Assembly: GCA_914767715.1 (NCBI GenBank)
Contig: OU612071.1
Span: forward strand, 15,126,948-15,186,947
Direction of reading: 5' to 3'
DNA from: Membranipora membranacea
Taxonomy: Eukaryota; Bryozoa; Gymnolaemata; Cheilostomatida; Membraniporidae
DNA: 60,000 bases
Made by a program: the position numbers and the translations under genes. The notes below the pieces were generated by a model. It saw only the letters and a list, made by a program, of their open reading frames with translations. It was not told the origin of the DNA and made no database searches. Positions 10,290-21,640 of this stretch are shown here, in pieces; positions within the stretch are counted from its first letter, which is position 1; each line of letters starts with the position of its first letter.

Positions 10290-13145
10290 TTTCATATGAG
10301 ATGTGTACCAAGGAGGCTACTGACAATGCTTTGCTCTCTGAAGGTATACTATTTACTATTTAGCCAGTTGATGCTTAGGGGAGGAGTTGGATAATGGGCC
10401 TCCGAATTCCTATATATTTTTGTGTCAGAATATTTCTTGACAAAATCATTGTAACAACATCATGATTGAGGTTGGCATGGGCTGGTGGGTTGCACACAAT
10501 ACAATTTTGGTTTTAAACCTCAATACAAAATACCCATATGCAAAGGTCACCTTTCACCGCCGTGGTCCTGCATGGGTGGCGGGTTTCTGCTTGATCCCAA
10601 CATTGCATCGCACTCGATCTTCAGCATCTGAACCATCCAGCTAGATCAAGCCATGTAAGGTCTGAGTTTATTGTATCGCACAATCTTTGCAAAGGTTGAT
10701 GTTAAACTAAACTGACGAATCATGAATCATCTACTGGTACCACAGCTTTTCCATCATCATCCGCCTGCTCTACTCTGCTGGTCTTTTTTCTCTCAGCCAT
10801 GGTGTCCTGTTGATGTATTCATGCTGGCTTATTTTGTCTAAGTTGGTTTGGCAGGTTTTGGTTTTTTGTGTGGGAGCGGTCGACTGATATCAGGCGAAGT
10901 TGAAGGGGCTGAGTCACCTGTTGCATTGCTGTCTAGCTAGACAACTTTATTGGCTTCGATAGTGTGCCCACTGGTGCCTGGCTGAGGTCCATACGTTCAT
11001 TAAGCTCAGTTTAAATGGCTGGGAGAAATTCTATGTCAGTAAAAACCTCTCAGTTGTATGCCCAAATACCTGCTGCTTTAAAGCCACTAATGAAATTTGG
11101 AATCCTACATCCTAATTATTTAGGTTTCGCAATTTTGCTTGTATTACTTGCTGTTTTGAAGGCCCATAAATATATGCAAAACTCAGGGACATTTTCTCAA
11201 CATGTAAGAGGTCATAGGTATGAATGGCTAGAAATAGTTTGATCCAGTTGGTCTGCATTTTAAGTAGCTTCTAATATACTGGTATGTCGCCTAACTGCAG
11301 GCTGCTCCAAACCAAATCCAAAGCTTAGTGGGTTTGTTGTGTGACCAGGTAGGCGCATCTTCAGTGCGAAGATTTATCAATGATAATTTCTAGGTTTACT
11401 GGTTGGACTTCTCCTTCAGAATATAATCCGAAGCCAAAAAGGTTTTCTAATTCCACTTGCTCCCTCTCCCTCTATTCACAACATTAATCAAGTTTTTACC
11501 ATCTTTTTTGAACGACCTCGAAAAAACAGAAAAACACTCACAATCAGGCTTGCCGTAGAACTTAACTTAACTTAACTCTAGCAGATTTACCCAGTTTTTT
11601 CTCAACGATTGTTTTGAGATCATTCATCAGGTTAGATTTTTTGATGAGGATACTCCTGGAAAACTTTCCATAGTAGGTCTCCGCAAAAGTTTTATTAATT
11701 TTACATATAACCAAAAACACATGTAATTATAATACATAATAATATGATTCAGTACATAAACAATCATTGGACAAAAACACTACTTAAGTTTATTAGTGAG
11801 AATTTCGAATATATTTGTGACTGCCCTCCCAGATATGATGGAGTCTCTCACGGGTGCATTTTAGCGTATTTTATTTTACACTTGGTAACACCGTGAAACT
11901 ACAATTTGTTATAAAAAGCAGATTAAGATATTGTCAAAGTAGGATTAATGCAGTGTTGGACGTACATAAAATATGATAGATAAAACATTGCCACAAAGAT
12001 AAAGTGATGATACAAATGAATTAGACACAATAACATGGTATTTCAAAGATTTTAAAATACTCGGGCGCTGAGATTAAAATAGCGGATTACTCAAGTAGCA
12101 ATAAATTGATGCAAATATTGTATATCAATAAAACAAACGTACCTCTTTCACCCTTTCCAGGAGAGAGTTAGGTTGAGTAATAAAGAGAATTTCTATAGCA
12201 TGTATGTAGCAAGTTTAGACGATAAGAGTAAATGTGTAAGTAATATCAGAGAACCTCGTTCGCTGGAGGTTTTGCTAAGAGTGGTCCTGTGGACCAAAAC
12301 AGCCCAATTTAAGGGTAAAACGTTAAAAAACAAGTGCTGAGAATAGTAAAAATTGGGGATTCATTGCAAAATGGTGACATCACAAAGGCAGCGGTGAATC
12401 ATGTGTCCTGTTGCTTTGTGTAGCAATGTTATAGCAGTTGTTTGTAATTGCTATAGTAAAGCATGATTCGGCTAAATAAAACCATTGTGATTGAAAGTTG
12501 ATTTTCTCTGTGGTTATGGGTGTGGCTATGAATACATTGGCAGCAGGGTGTCAGTAAACAAGTTAGCGGAACTAATTTTTATGAAATTTTACTATGTGAT
12601 TCTCAGAAAACACTACAATATTATTGATTTGTTTTTTCTTTAAATATGTAGTGAGGTGAGGCATTCAGCTACTTTGTTGTCCTCTGTAAGTTTCTCAGTG
12701 ATGTAAACCTATCATTTTAGACGTTATAGTTCTGCTTAGCGCTGATGGTGGGTTTGGCGGGTCAATGTCATCATCACGCGTACCCATCCATATTCGGGTC
12801 TGTAAGAAGTGAAAGTTGGATTCAAAGTTGGATTCTTTGATAACAACAAAGTTTAAAATGTCACACGGTTTCTATCTCTGTACGAGACTCCGGATAGGTT
12901 GTAGGCCTACTGTGGATGTATATCGTTGGATATGAATACTAACGTAGAGGATGTCGTCTGTGCAGATTCATGCTACCGACATGGACTGCTAGTAGTTCAA
13001 TTCTCAGCTGTTAATACCTAACCCCAAAAGTCATGACAATCAAAGATAAGTAACTTACACAGATACATGATTGTTGCAGTAGTTGGTGTTAATGTTGTGG
13101 CTAAATCTACTTAATTAACATTAAATTAACCTACTGCTGTATGGA
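10290..13145. other. Long stretch without recognised genes
   Basis: Several short frames occur (for example 11015-11242 with a hydrophobic FAILLVLLAVL stretch), but none shows a family motif or clear splice context. A small CTTAA repeat lies near 11563. Otherwise AT-rich sequence without visible repeats. Confidence 0.4.
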
Positions 13146-13217
13146 ATGTCTGGATGGATGCATGTTCTCACTAAAATATTGATGTCTGGATGGATGCATG
13201 TTCTCACTAAAATATTG
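13146..13217 (+). repeat. 36-bp tandem duplication, two identical copies
   Basis: A 36-bp unit starting ATGTCTGGATGGATGCATG is repeated twice without change, implying a recent duplication. The open frame across it repeats the same 12 residues. Confidence 0.95.
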
Positions 13218-13590
13218 ATGTCGATTGAGTGGCTTTTGAATAAAATTCCATCTCATGTCGAATCCCAAATCCTGCGTTGCCGGAAAGTCCTTCCTGATTC
13301 TGTCTACAGGCTGACCTCCTCTTGGCAGATGCTTTCATCCCCTTTGCCTTTCCCTTTCACCGACTTGTAGACATCGTCTGCTTTCAGCTTGGCCTGCCCT
13401 CTGGCCAAGGAGTTGTAGACCTCTACAACTCTACAACTCCTTGCTCTGACTGTGTCTTTGATCCGTATCAACACATAATCCTAGTTAATGTTAGTCATAA
13501 AGAAATGTATGGTTTATTATTACTCAAATCTACGCGTTGACTTTTGTATATTAACAACTATGCTTTTAGAGTTAGTCTTTTTATTACAAC

Positions 13591-13620
13591 CAGAGACTAT
13601 AGATATATCTATAGTCTCTG
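13591..13620. repeat. Perfect 30-bp palindrome flanked by 7-bp direct repeats
   Basis: The 30 bases reading CAGAGACTATAGATA and then its exact reverse complement form a perfect palindrome. TTACAAC flanks it on both sides (13584-13590 and 13621-13627). This is what a transposon reduced to its two terminal repeats with a target duplication would look like. Confidence 0.9.
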
Positions 13621-13967
13621 TTACAACTACGTTCCACAGCTGTTGAATATAAACTGGGTTAAATATTACAATCTCAACTGGGCAAGAAACCACAGCGTCA
13701 TTAAAACAGCATGATTTGTTTTCATTTATCTATTACGCTACAGCGGGATTGATCTATTTATTGTCATTCATTTCTCGTGTGCTGGTGTGTTACATGGATA
13801 GTACTCAATGTTTATGTTGCTTGATCGGGATTAAAACTATTATAAAATAAGATACAATCTATCTATTAAAGCTAACTATTGCTATCCATATCATATCACA
13901 GACTGACTGGATTACTTTGACAACTATGTTTGAGATGTAAGGTAAATGTGATCTTATAATACATATT

Positions 13968-14345
13968 TTACTGTGAAATTTTGAATAAAAATTGACTAAA
14001 TGATTTATAAAGCAGTATTAAATCGCAGTCAGAGCTGACAAGATATTTGTAAGACCAGGTTGGTCTAATATTTTGCGCTGTGGACTCTGCAAAAACTTTT
14101 GAGTATTTGAATATCGTTGGCGACCTCATTTCTTTTGTCGGTGTCATGAAACATTTACTTGCTGCTGGTCTTCTACTCTCTCTACCACATAGCGCCCATC
14201 CAAACATGGTCTTTGCAGCAAATGGCTCATTATCCGATTCTTTCATGCTACCCTCGTAATAAACTGTCTGAGGGTAGTCCTCCGCCAATCAGTAGATCAA
14301 TAGATAATACAAGAGCTTTACTGGCATAGGTATCGATCACTGCCA
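13968..14345 (-). pseudogene. BEL/Pao retrotransposon remnant (protease-RT linker)
   Basis: Minus strand reading: IDLLIG followed by EDYPQTVYYEG and, at residues 21-35 of the frame starting at 14288, EPFAAKTMFGWALCG. BEL/Pao polyproteins carry just this order between protease and reverse transcriptase (LIG.DY.W ... GP.A..T.FGW.L.G). Upstream parts up to about 14560 may belong to the same element, but frameshifts obscure them. No RT motifs are found downstream, so it is a short truncated relic. Confidence 0.65.
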
Positions 14346-14585
14346 TCTGCCGTCTGTTTGAAATCTGTTTTAGGGCGAGTGTTGTTGAACTCCAGAGCTC
14401 TGCAATCGCTTAGTGTTTCGGACTGGACTATGCATCCTCTTTCCAGTGGATATAGCCCCAGACCTTGGACTGAGATTGGTATTCGTGATACATCTGATCC
14501 TCTTACAACTGGACCTCGGAAAAATTTGAGGTCGTTGTCTTCTCCTCGAATACATCAATTTTTTTTTCTTTTTTTCTCATTGCAC

Positions 14586-15582
14586 CATACTTGCCAAGTA
14601 ATCTAAATACAAAATAGGGAGATTTCATTATACGGCGATACTGCACCACAACGTGGTGCTTCGAGGATGCGAAGCACCCGAGTCACCCACCTGGGGGTTT
14701 GGGGGGCGGTGTGAGCCCCCCCACGGGGTACGGGGCGGAGCCCCGTCTGCAGAAGCTCTGAGAGCGTTTCCAGCCACTAGGAAGGGCTAAAAAGGTATAT
14801 TTGACCCCAAATAATTTCATGTTTGTACTAGTACTAAAATATCAAACTGAGGTGAAATACACTTTAAACAATTACATGGGCCCCTGGGACTATTACATAC
14901 ATGCCTTTACATTGTCAATGTCCAGTATCAAACACCCCATTGGCAAAGTAGAGGCATGTAAGTCCCAGGGGCCTTTGCCTGTCAAGACAGGCTACAAGTA
15001 CCCATGCATCATCAAGATATGAAAATGTGCTCAGTCACAGACAGTGAGAATCCAGATAAGGTACTATATTTTTGTTTGACTAACATTAAATATGTTTCAA
15101 AGTATTTGGTCCGAGCTTTGTTAAATTGTAGTGGACCTACCTTTGGAATTGTTAGGTTTCTATTTTCCTTCACTTAAATTTAACTAGAGTAGACAGTACA
15201 AAATTAATACTAAAAAATGTATGATCTGAAAGGAAATGAAAACTAAAGGTATGCACTTGACTAGCTACTTTATATTGTGACCAATGACAGTCAGTGTTGT
15301 GAGTTATGAGAGGGTGCTATTGGTCATTTACAATAATAGGCTGAATCTTAACAGAACAGGTAAATTTGTTAGGATTGTTAAATTTGATAATTCCTTTCAA
15401 TTTTGTGTGCAAAGACCTTGGCAGTAACTAGTCAACAGCAACATGTGCTTGGATAACTATCAAAAATTGCGATTGGTCTGTTTTCTCTAAAATCTGGAGG
15501 AAATAGTGAGATTTACGAAAAGTGGGAGGTGGGTGTAAAAATCTGGAGGGTCACGCCTAAATCGGGAGACTTGGCAAGTATG
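14586..15582. mobile_element. Non-autonomous hAT-like DNA transposon, 997 bp
   Basis: Perfect 14-bp terminal inverted repeats (CATACTTGCCAAGT / ACTTGGCAAGTATG) lie inside a perfect 8-bp target duplication CATTGCAC (14578-14585 and 15583-15590). An 8-bp duplication is the hallmark of hAT elements. The subterminal part holds a hairpin around GGTGCTTCG/CGAAGCACC (about 14656-14680), and an internal inverted repeat GGGCCCCTGGGACT/AGTCCCAGGGGCC lies near 14877 and 14960. There is no transposase frame; an autonomous partner must be elsewhere. The younger of two copies in the window. Confidence 0.88.
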
Positions 15583-15590
15583 CATTGCAC

Positions 15591-16020
15591 TAAGACTTTA
15601 ATGCCCGCCTTTTTTGAGGGGCCCCTTACTCTCAGGTTGCTTGTGTGTGGGCGATAACCTATACCCCTGCCCGCTGTTGCCGGCAACTTTTTTTTCGAAG
15701 AGGCAGGTTGAGATCTGCATACTGCGTGTAAGTGTGAGAAGTGGATTGGATCGTATACATATAAATATATATATATTTTGCGTCCTAAACATTCTGACCT
15801 GAAAGTCTCCTTATCCTTATTTTCCTCAGTTGTGTAGATGGCTCTCGATCAATCGTTGTATAAATGTTCGATATATGCAGCTCTCTGTACGCTAGCACTG
15901 ATGTTGTTATTTTAATACATATTTACGCAACAATCAGAAAACAACAGATCTAGGATTGAATTATTCCTTGTTAACAACCTCCTATCCTCTCGGTCTACTA
16001 GTATCTCTAGTGCCTCAGCT
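15591..16020. other. No gene recognised
   Basis: Contains a short TA-rich microsatellite near 15762-15776. Overlapping frames on both strands lack motifs. Confidence 0.4.
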
Positions 16021-16021
16021 T

Positions 16022-17155
16022 GCCAGGTCTCGTTCCCTCAAAAACTTTCACATCCCCCATGTATTAAGCACTTTGAGAATCAGTTTTGTTTTGCCATTGT
16101 ATGAGAGCAATTAACTCTCATCCTTGTGTTTGACAAGTTGTATTAATGTCTGATCCACGTCATCTCCATCCAAAACACTACCATACCTGAATCAAACTCA
16201 GTTGTGTATTCTGCAGCTGGCTGGTTCTCTTCCTTGTCATCTGAGCAGTTAACTCTACAATGAAGTCAATAAATTTTATCCAAAAGTAAAATTACTCATG
16301 ACGTTGTCATAGTGATGGATCAACCATCGATTGTCCTCCCCTCCCCCCATCTGTCCTTGACTTTTTCCTTGATGATTGCTTTATACATATGCTGTGCCCA
16401 AGCTGTCGAATGCGGTCATCTTTTTTTTTTATATTCGACATATTCTCTTTTCTCACCACGGGCCTACCTCCGTCTAATGGTACCAATTTTGTACCATCCC
16501 ATTGGGGAGAATTTTCTCCGAAGTCCCATGTTTTGTTGGATAGCACACCCAAAGATCTTATTGTAACGGTTGAGTCCTCTGTCCTAGCTCACTTTAAAGT
16601 AGGGTTCTGATACTCGGGACAATTTTTCTTTTATTTCCTACATCCCCATTACCATGACAAGTTCTGCCATGAGTTTTATGTTCTCAGAGAGTGCACACCT
16701 TTAGATTTCTTTTAACAGCCGGTCCTAGCTCACTTTGAGTCAGGGCTCTGACACTCTCATCCGGAAATTTTATCTAGGACCCCTGGTGTAGGCCAATCAA
16801 TATCATGTGTATCTGATGTTTTTGGTCGTAGCTTTTTCTTTTCACCGCCCGCACCGCTTTTCCTTGATTGTGGTCCATTCTCCAAACATCTCTTCTTTTT
16901 TTTTTCATTCGAGAGATGGTGACCCTTATGTTTTCTCAGGATTCCTTAAAATTTTTTACAAGAACTACAATGATCCACGACACCATTCTAGTCAAGTCCA
17001 GGGACTTTTTATTCCTCTTTGGATGGACCACTTTTTGGAAGTTAGATTCAGAACCTTGGCTGAAAGTCTCCAACATTATAGGGGCTGGCTCCCCCACCCT
17101 TGTTCGAGACCAGGATCTAAGGAGGACGCCCACTACCACCTTCCCTGTTTGACCC
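16022..17155 (-). pseudogene. Lysine-rich coding relic, copy 1 of a local duplication
   Basis: The + strand is pyrimidine-rich because a charged minus-strand coding sequence lies here. Peptide pieces shared with copy 2 are ENMSNIKKKDDRIRQLGHS (from the frame 16552-16307), EENQPAA with EFDSG, and DQTLIQLVKHKDES with LSYNGKTK (near 16100-16250). Upstream, 17139-16936 gives another open segment. Frames change several times, so it is not functional. I do not recognise the family; a transposon protein or a decayed gene duplicate are both possible. Confidence 0.5.
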
Positions 17156-17263
17156 AGTAGATGGACATAAAATCAGTGTCCCTTACTTTCTTTCCCACTT
17201 TTCTCTGCACTGCAGCTAAAAAGTTCTCATAATAACACTCTTTCTTATGTACAGGCTGCGGTA

Positions 17264-18350
17264 AAATTTCCCCTCATAAACTTTCACATCCCCGTGTATT
17301 TAGCACTTTGGAAAATCATTTTGTTTTGCCATTGTATGAGAGCATATAACTCTCATCCTTGTGTTTAACAAGTTGTATCAATGCCTGATCAACTTAATCT
17401 CCATCCGAAAACACTACCGTACCTGAATCAAACTCAGGTGTAGAATCTGCTGCTGGCTGGTTCTCTTCCTCGTCACCTGAAGAGCTGCCAACTCTACAAT
17501 TAAGTTAAGAAAAATATCATTCAATAACAAAAAATTAGGTTTTTTTCAGTTTTGGGGTAACACTTTTCAAATGTCACTCTGCCCGCCTGTCAAACCATCA
17601 TCATTACTAATGTGCCATGCCCTATGCCTAGTCCTACCTAGGCTCTACGTGCCCTGTTACTTGTGATGCTGGAATGAGCTCTCATAGTGATGGACTAACC
17701 ATTGATGAGTATTGTCCCCCTCGATCTGTCCTTGATAATTGTTTTATATGCATGCTGTGCCCTAGCTGTCGAATGCGGTCATCTTTTTTTTTTGTATTTG
17801 ACATATTCTCTTCTCTCACCATGGGCCTGCCTTCGTCAAATGGTACCAATTTGTTATCCATACTACTCACTGGGGACAGGTACCATAATGGGATGGATAG
17901 CAGACACCCATAGATTTTGTTTTATCAGTCGAGTCCTCTGTCCTAGCTCACTTTGAGGAAGGTCTCGGACAGTCTTATCAGGACATTTTTATCTAGGACC
18001 CCTTGTGTAGGACCAGCAGATTGATAAGATAAGATTGTAGCTTTTTCATTTCATCGTCCGCACCGCTTTTTTGTTGATCGTGTTCCATTCTCCCGAAATC
18101 TCTTTTTTTCACTCGGGAAGTGGTGCCCCTTCTATTTTCTTTGGATTCCCGAATCATTTTCTTTTACCAAACCACAATAATCCACGACACAAGACTAGTC
18201 ATTGCTTGGAGTTTTCATTCCTTTTCTGGATGAAACGAGGCTTTTGATGCCAGATTCAGCACCTTGACCGGAAGTCTCAAACATTATAGGGAGCACTGGC
18301 TCTCCCCTCCCATGTTGGAGACTGGCATCTAGGGAGGACTCCGACTACCA
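17264..18350 (-). pseudogene. Lysine-rich coding relic, copy 2
   Basis: Collinear with 16022-17155 at an offset of about 1.2-1.4 kb, varying through indels. The frame 17870-17682 matches copy 1 residue for residue over ENMSNTKKKDDRIRQLGHS, and EEENQPAAD with EFDSG, DQALIQLVKHKDES and LSYNGKTK recur near 17310-17490. Peptide conservation in the same frames of both copies argues that the ancestor was coding on this strand. Confidence 0.5.
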
Positions 18351-18435
18351 TCTTGTATTTTTAGGAGTTGGATAAAAGTGAGATCCACCGTGTCCCTCAG
18401 TAATACTAAGTTACATGTTATTATTGCTGTGTAAA

Positions 18436-18490
18436 AAGACATACATATATAAATATATATAATGTATAATATATAATATTTACATATGTG
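18436..18490. repeat. AT-only low-complexity stretch
   Basis: Run of TATATAA/TAATATAT motifs without coding content. Confidence 0.8.
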
Positions 18491-18654
18491 TTTATGTGTA
18501 TGAAAAGCAAACACCAAAAAGTTTTTCAGCCATTAAGGCATATAGTTTATATTGTGTAGATCTTGACTATACATGTTTGCACCAGTCTCCTTATATTTGC
18601 AGTACACCGGTGAAAATATGTTAAGTTACAAATGATTGATGGTATTGGCTGGTT

Positions 18655-18800
18655 ATAAACTCAAGTTAGAAACCTGGTGGACACTGGCTCGATATTACCT
18701 TTGGCCTTCTTTCCAAGCTTGGGCTGACTCCTATGTGCACATCTGCACTCATTATATTTCGACTTGAGTATGACGAGAGAGCCCTTTGTCTCCCCGATAT
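18655..18800 (+). pseudogene. Retroelement aspartic-protease remnant
   Basis: A plus-strand frame reads VRNLVDTGSILPLAFF, with the catalytic DTGS triad encoded at 18680-18691 and the usual hydrophobic residues on both sides, then stops at LG. Retroviral-type proteases of gypsy or BEL elements read LVDTGS..S.... at this place. No other retroelement domain is readable next to it. Confidence 0.5.
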
Positions 18801-19289
18801 TCACATCACCCAGAATTTGGCCACATGCACAAACATGAGAAGTGTACAGCTTGAGAGAAATGCATTTTCACAATTCATCTTAGGTTAGTGACTACCATCC
18901 AGTTCAGGTTGAAATGAACTTGAAATAAAAAAATCTTTCACGTAATTCATAAAAAAATTAGCATATCTAAATTTATTGCATAGTTGTGAACAACTCTTTG
19001 AACAGCTTTTATAACTTGTTCAATATTTGCTCGATACCAGGTGGCAATATGATTAGTAGCCAGATCCCATGACGGTAACACACTCCACAACATACAAACA
19101 TCTACTATTTTTGGGTACTTTTAATGTAGTTGATGAATCGTGAATTGTCAAAGTTGGATTCTGGTTTGTGCAGACTCATGCTATTGACATGCTGCATAAA
19201 CTGCTCAATATATTTTATGATCTGGCCGCTACAGACCTTTTCATTCAGAAAATACTTTTAAACAACAAAAATAAATTAATAGTGTTACT

Positions 19290-19495
19290 GGTGTGCCACC
19301 ATTATATGGATGGCATATACACATGGTTGTCTAATAGATACAAAAATAAAAGTTATTTTTTCAAGTAGATGCATTATAACATAAAACAAATCATATCATT
19401 TCAATCGACTCAATAAGATAACTATCGCTTCTGCTAGTTCATGTTACATTACCTCTCACTAAGTATCCCGTGACAGCTCAGTGCATTCAGTTGCA
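19290..19495 (+). repeat. Local direct duplication, copy 1
   Basis: Matches 19860-20072 at an offset of about 570 bp: CATATGGATGGCATA-like start, then ACATAAAACAAAT-ATATCATTT and CTATCGCTTC, ending in CAGTGCATTCAGTTG. No coding motif. Confidence 0.8.
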
Positions 19496-19859
19496 GGATA
19501 ATTGAAAGCTCAAGTTCTTGTTCTATCCTGTAAATTTATCAGTGACACCTTAAGGTCACAAAACAAAGTCATTTCAGTTTTCATTCCATATCGGGACCGC
19601 CACAAGTCTGTACGCTGCCATTGGTACGAGCATGGTACTTCTGTTCTCCGGGTACATTCTTGTCCTTTTAACCTCTACATTCCTTGTTAATACGTCATCC
19701 AGTCCTTCCAGTCCTTCCAGTCCTAGTGACGCCGCCCTACACATTGGGCAGGTGTTCCCTGTTGCGGTTTCTGTGTAAATACAAAACACCATGCGCCTTA
19801 GCAAAAATCGGAATTGACTGTCAGCTTCTTATAGCAAATGGAGCAGTCCATGTTGCTGT

Positions 19860-20072
19860 TGGGCCACCGTCATATGGATGGCATATGCTCAGTGTTATCT
19901 AAAAGATGCAAAAACGCTAAAGTAAAAGTTATATTTAAAGTAAATACATAATAACATAAAACAAATTATATCATTTCAATCAACTATAGATAACAGGTAA
20001 CTATCGCTTCCGCTCGTTCCTGTTACATAACCTCTCACTCAGTATCCCGCGACGGTTCAGTGCATTCAGTTG
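19860..20072 (+). repeat. Local direct duplication, copy 2
   Basis: Partner of 19290-19495; about 80 percent similar by eye, with small indels. Confidence 0.8.
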
Positions 20073-20268
20073 AAAAAAGAAATTATAAGGAAGAGCTCTG
20101 GTTCTATCCCGTATATTTTTATAAGTCATCAGATCAATTCATTAAGAATTTCGTTTTAATCTTTTACTCTTGTTGTTAATTTCAGTCATTATTTTCTTCT
20201 GTTTTCACTTCTGCCCTGCTACAGGCCTCCGTCGTTCTATAGCAGCGAGGAGTGCTGCTCCTCGACCC

Positions 20269-20460
20269 CCAACTCTCCACAGCAGGGGAGGCGGAGCCGC
20301 CGCCCTAAAGGGAGTTTTGGCGACCATTTGGACGCCATCCATCGTCTCCTCCAACTGCACCGAATGTACCTCTAAAACCGGGATCTAACCATCAACTACT
20401 TGACAAGGCATAAAACAACATAAAAGCAGAAACAACCACTAATCCTTGCTCAATGTATAG
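20269..20460 (+). repeat. Local direct duplication, GC-richer unit, copy 1
   Basis: Contains GGGAGGCGGAGCCGCCGCCC, then GACCATTTGGACGCCATCCA and ACATAAAAGCAGAAACAACC; repeated at 20716-20895. A short hairpin (CGAGGAG/CTCCTCG) lies just upstream near 20246. Confidence 0.8.
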
Positions 20461-20715
20461 TATTTGCATGTCTTTTTGGACAGAAAAATAATAGCTACTG
20501 AGCTAGAGTGATTGTATAGAATGTCTGTTTGTAAAACGATTTTTTATCCTGGGACCGGTCATCAGAGAGTTGTTCACCGGGCCAAGCAGGGACGTCATTC
20601 ACGGCACATGTCATAACTGGCTCTGATACCTGACTCGAGGGCTCTGCCCCTGCAACCTTCACGATTACCCTCTGACCTCTATTCTTTCACATAGTTCATA
20701 ACAATAAGCATACCG

Positions 20716-20895
20716 CAACCCTCAGCAGCGGTGAGGCGGGGTCGCTGCTCTATAGGTAGTTTTGACGACCATTTGGACGCCATCCATCGTCTCTTCCAAC
20801 TGCACCGGATGCACCTCTAGATCCAAGATCCAACCATCAACAACTCGACAATTCATAAAACAACATAAAAGCAGAAAAACAACCACTGAACTTTG
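20716..20895 (+). repeat. Local direct duplication, GC-richer unit, copy 2
   Basis: Partner of 20269-20460, same order of motifs at an offset of about 430-450 bp. Confidence 0.8.
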
Positions 20896-20952
20896 TGCAA
20901 TGAATCCTGTTTCCCCATTATCATGCCAAAAGGTAAAATCAATTTAACTCAC

Positions 20953-21193
20953 CCTCTCTCACTGTGCCTGTTCCCTGGCATAGGCGGCAAGCCACATTTC
21001 TTGTTACCGACAGACTAGCAGTGGTGAGTTTAAAGTGGTAATGAGGACTCGGGCCGTTGTCATCACAAACTATACGCAAGCCGTAAATTGCAAAATCGGT
21101 CTTCCCATAATGCAATCATAGGTCAGCTGAGGCATCATAAACTATTTTAAAAAAATCCCGCACACACTCTTGCGGCTCCAATGTGAGATCCAT
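20953..21193 (-). pseudogene. Degenerate exon with CXXCXGXG motif
   Basis: From ATG (21193) the minus strand reads MDLTLEPQECVRDFFKIVYD, then a single in-frame stop, then LHYGKTDFAIYGLRIVCDDN and finally CRLCQGTGTV, ending at a GTGAGT splice donor (20952 downward). About 80 codons with one stop and a good donor look like a coding exon rather than chance. CRLCQGTG fits the CXXCXGXG pattern of DnaJ-type zinc fingers, but one copy is weak evidence. Family unknown. Confidence 0.45.
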
Positions 21194-21419
21194 CTTGAAA
21201 GGCTGTGAAAACTCGAGACGCCTCGCAAAAACATGTCAAGCTGATGAATCACCGACATGAAAACTTGTTCAGTACCCTTTATTATAGCAAACTGAAAACC
21301 TGTGTTGATTATCTTTTTTCTCCTTGGTTATTTAATCGGAGGATAAAACCTGTCCATGATGCTGGGAGCAAGGCTTTCGTCGAGATTATCCAACTAGATT
21401 CGCTCCTCTCTTCCTCGAT

Positions 21420-21640
21420 TTACCACATTTATCAATTTTGCCACCGTGCGCACCCCTTAGTTGATCATGTTACATTTTCCCTACATCTCTTTTTTTGTCA
21501 CTTGGGTCGTGTTGGTCTTTTTCTTTTCTGTTGATTCCCGGAACTTTTTTTTCTACTATACTATAATGATACACAGCACCAGAGTTAGTCATACCTGGAA
21601 CATCTATATTCCTCCAATCAGCAGCATGTCGCTAAATATT
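21420..21640 (-). pseudogene. Lysine-rich coding relic, third partial copy
   Basis: Aligns with 18041-18200 and 16831-17000 through TTTTTTT-CACT-GGG and ATTCCCG-A-C-TTTT blocks and GATCATGTT. On the minus strand it reads INRKEKDQHDPSDKKRDVG, resembling the charged piece of copy 2 (IQRK...PSEKKRF). More diverged than the first two. Confidence 0.4.

Noticed and set aside
11015-11242. Small membrane protein ORF
   Set aside because: One hydrophobic stretch only, no signal for a gene, no splice context or repeat support.
13146-13370. ORF with a repeated 12-residue motif
   Set aside because: Created by the 36-bp tandem duplication; no other coding sign.
16868-17160. Plus-strand ORFs of about 100 codons
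   Set aside because: Peptide conservation between the duplicated copies lies on the minus strand, so these are shadows.
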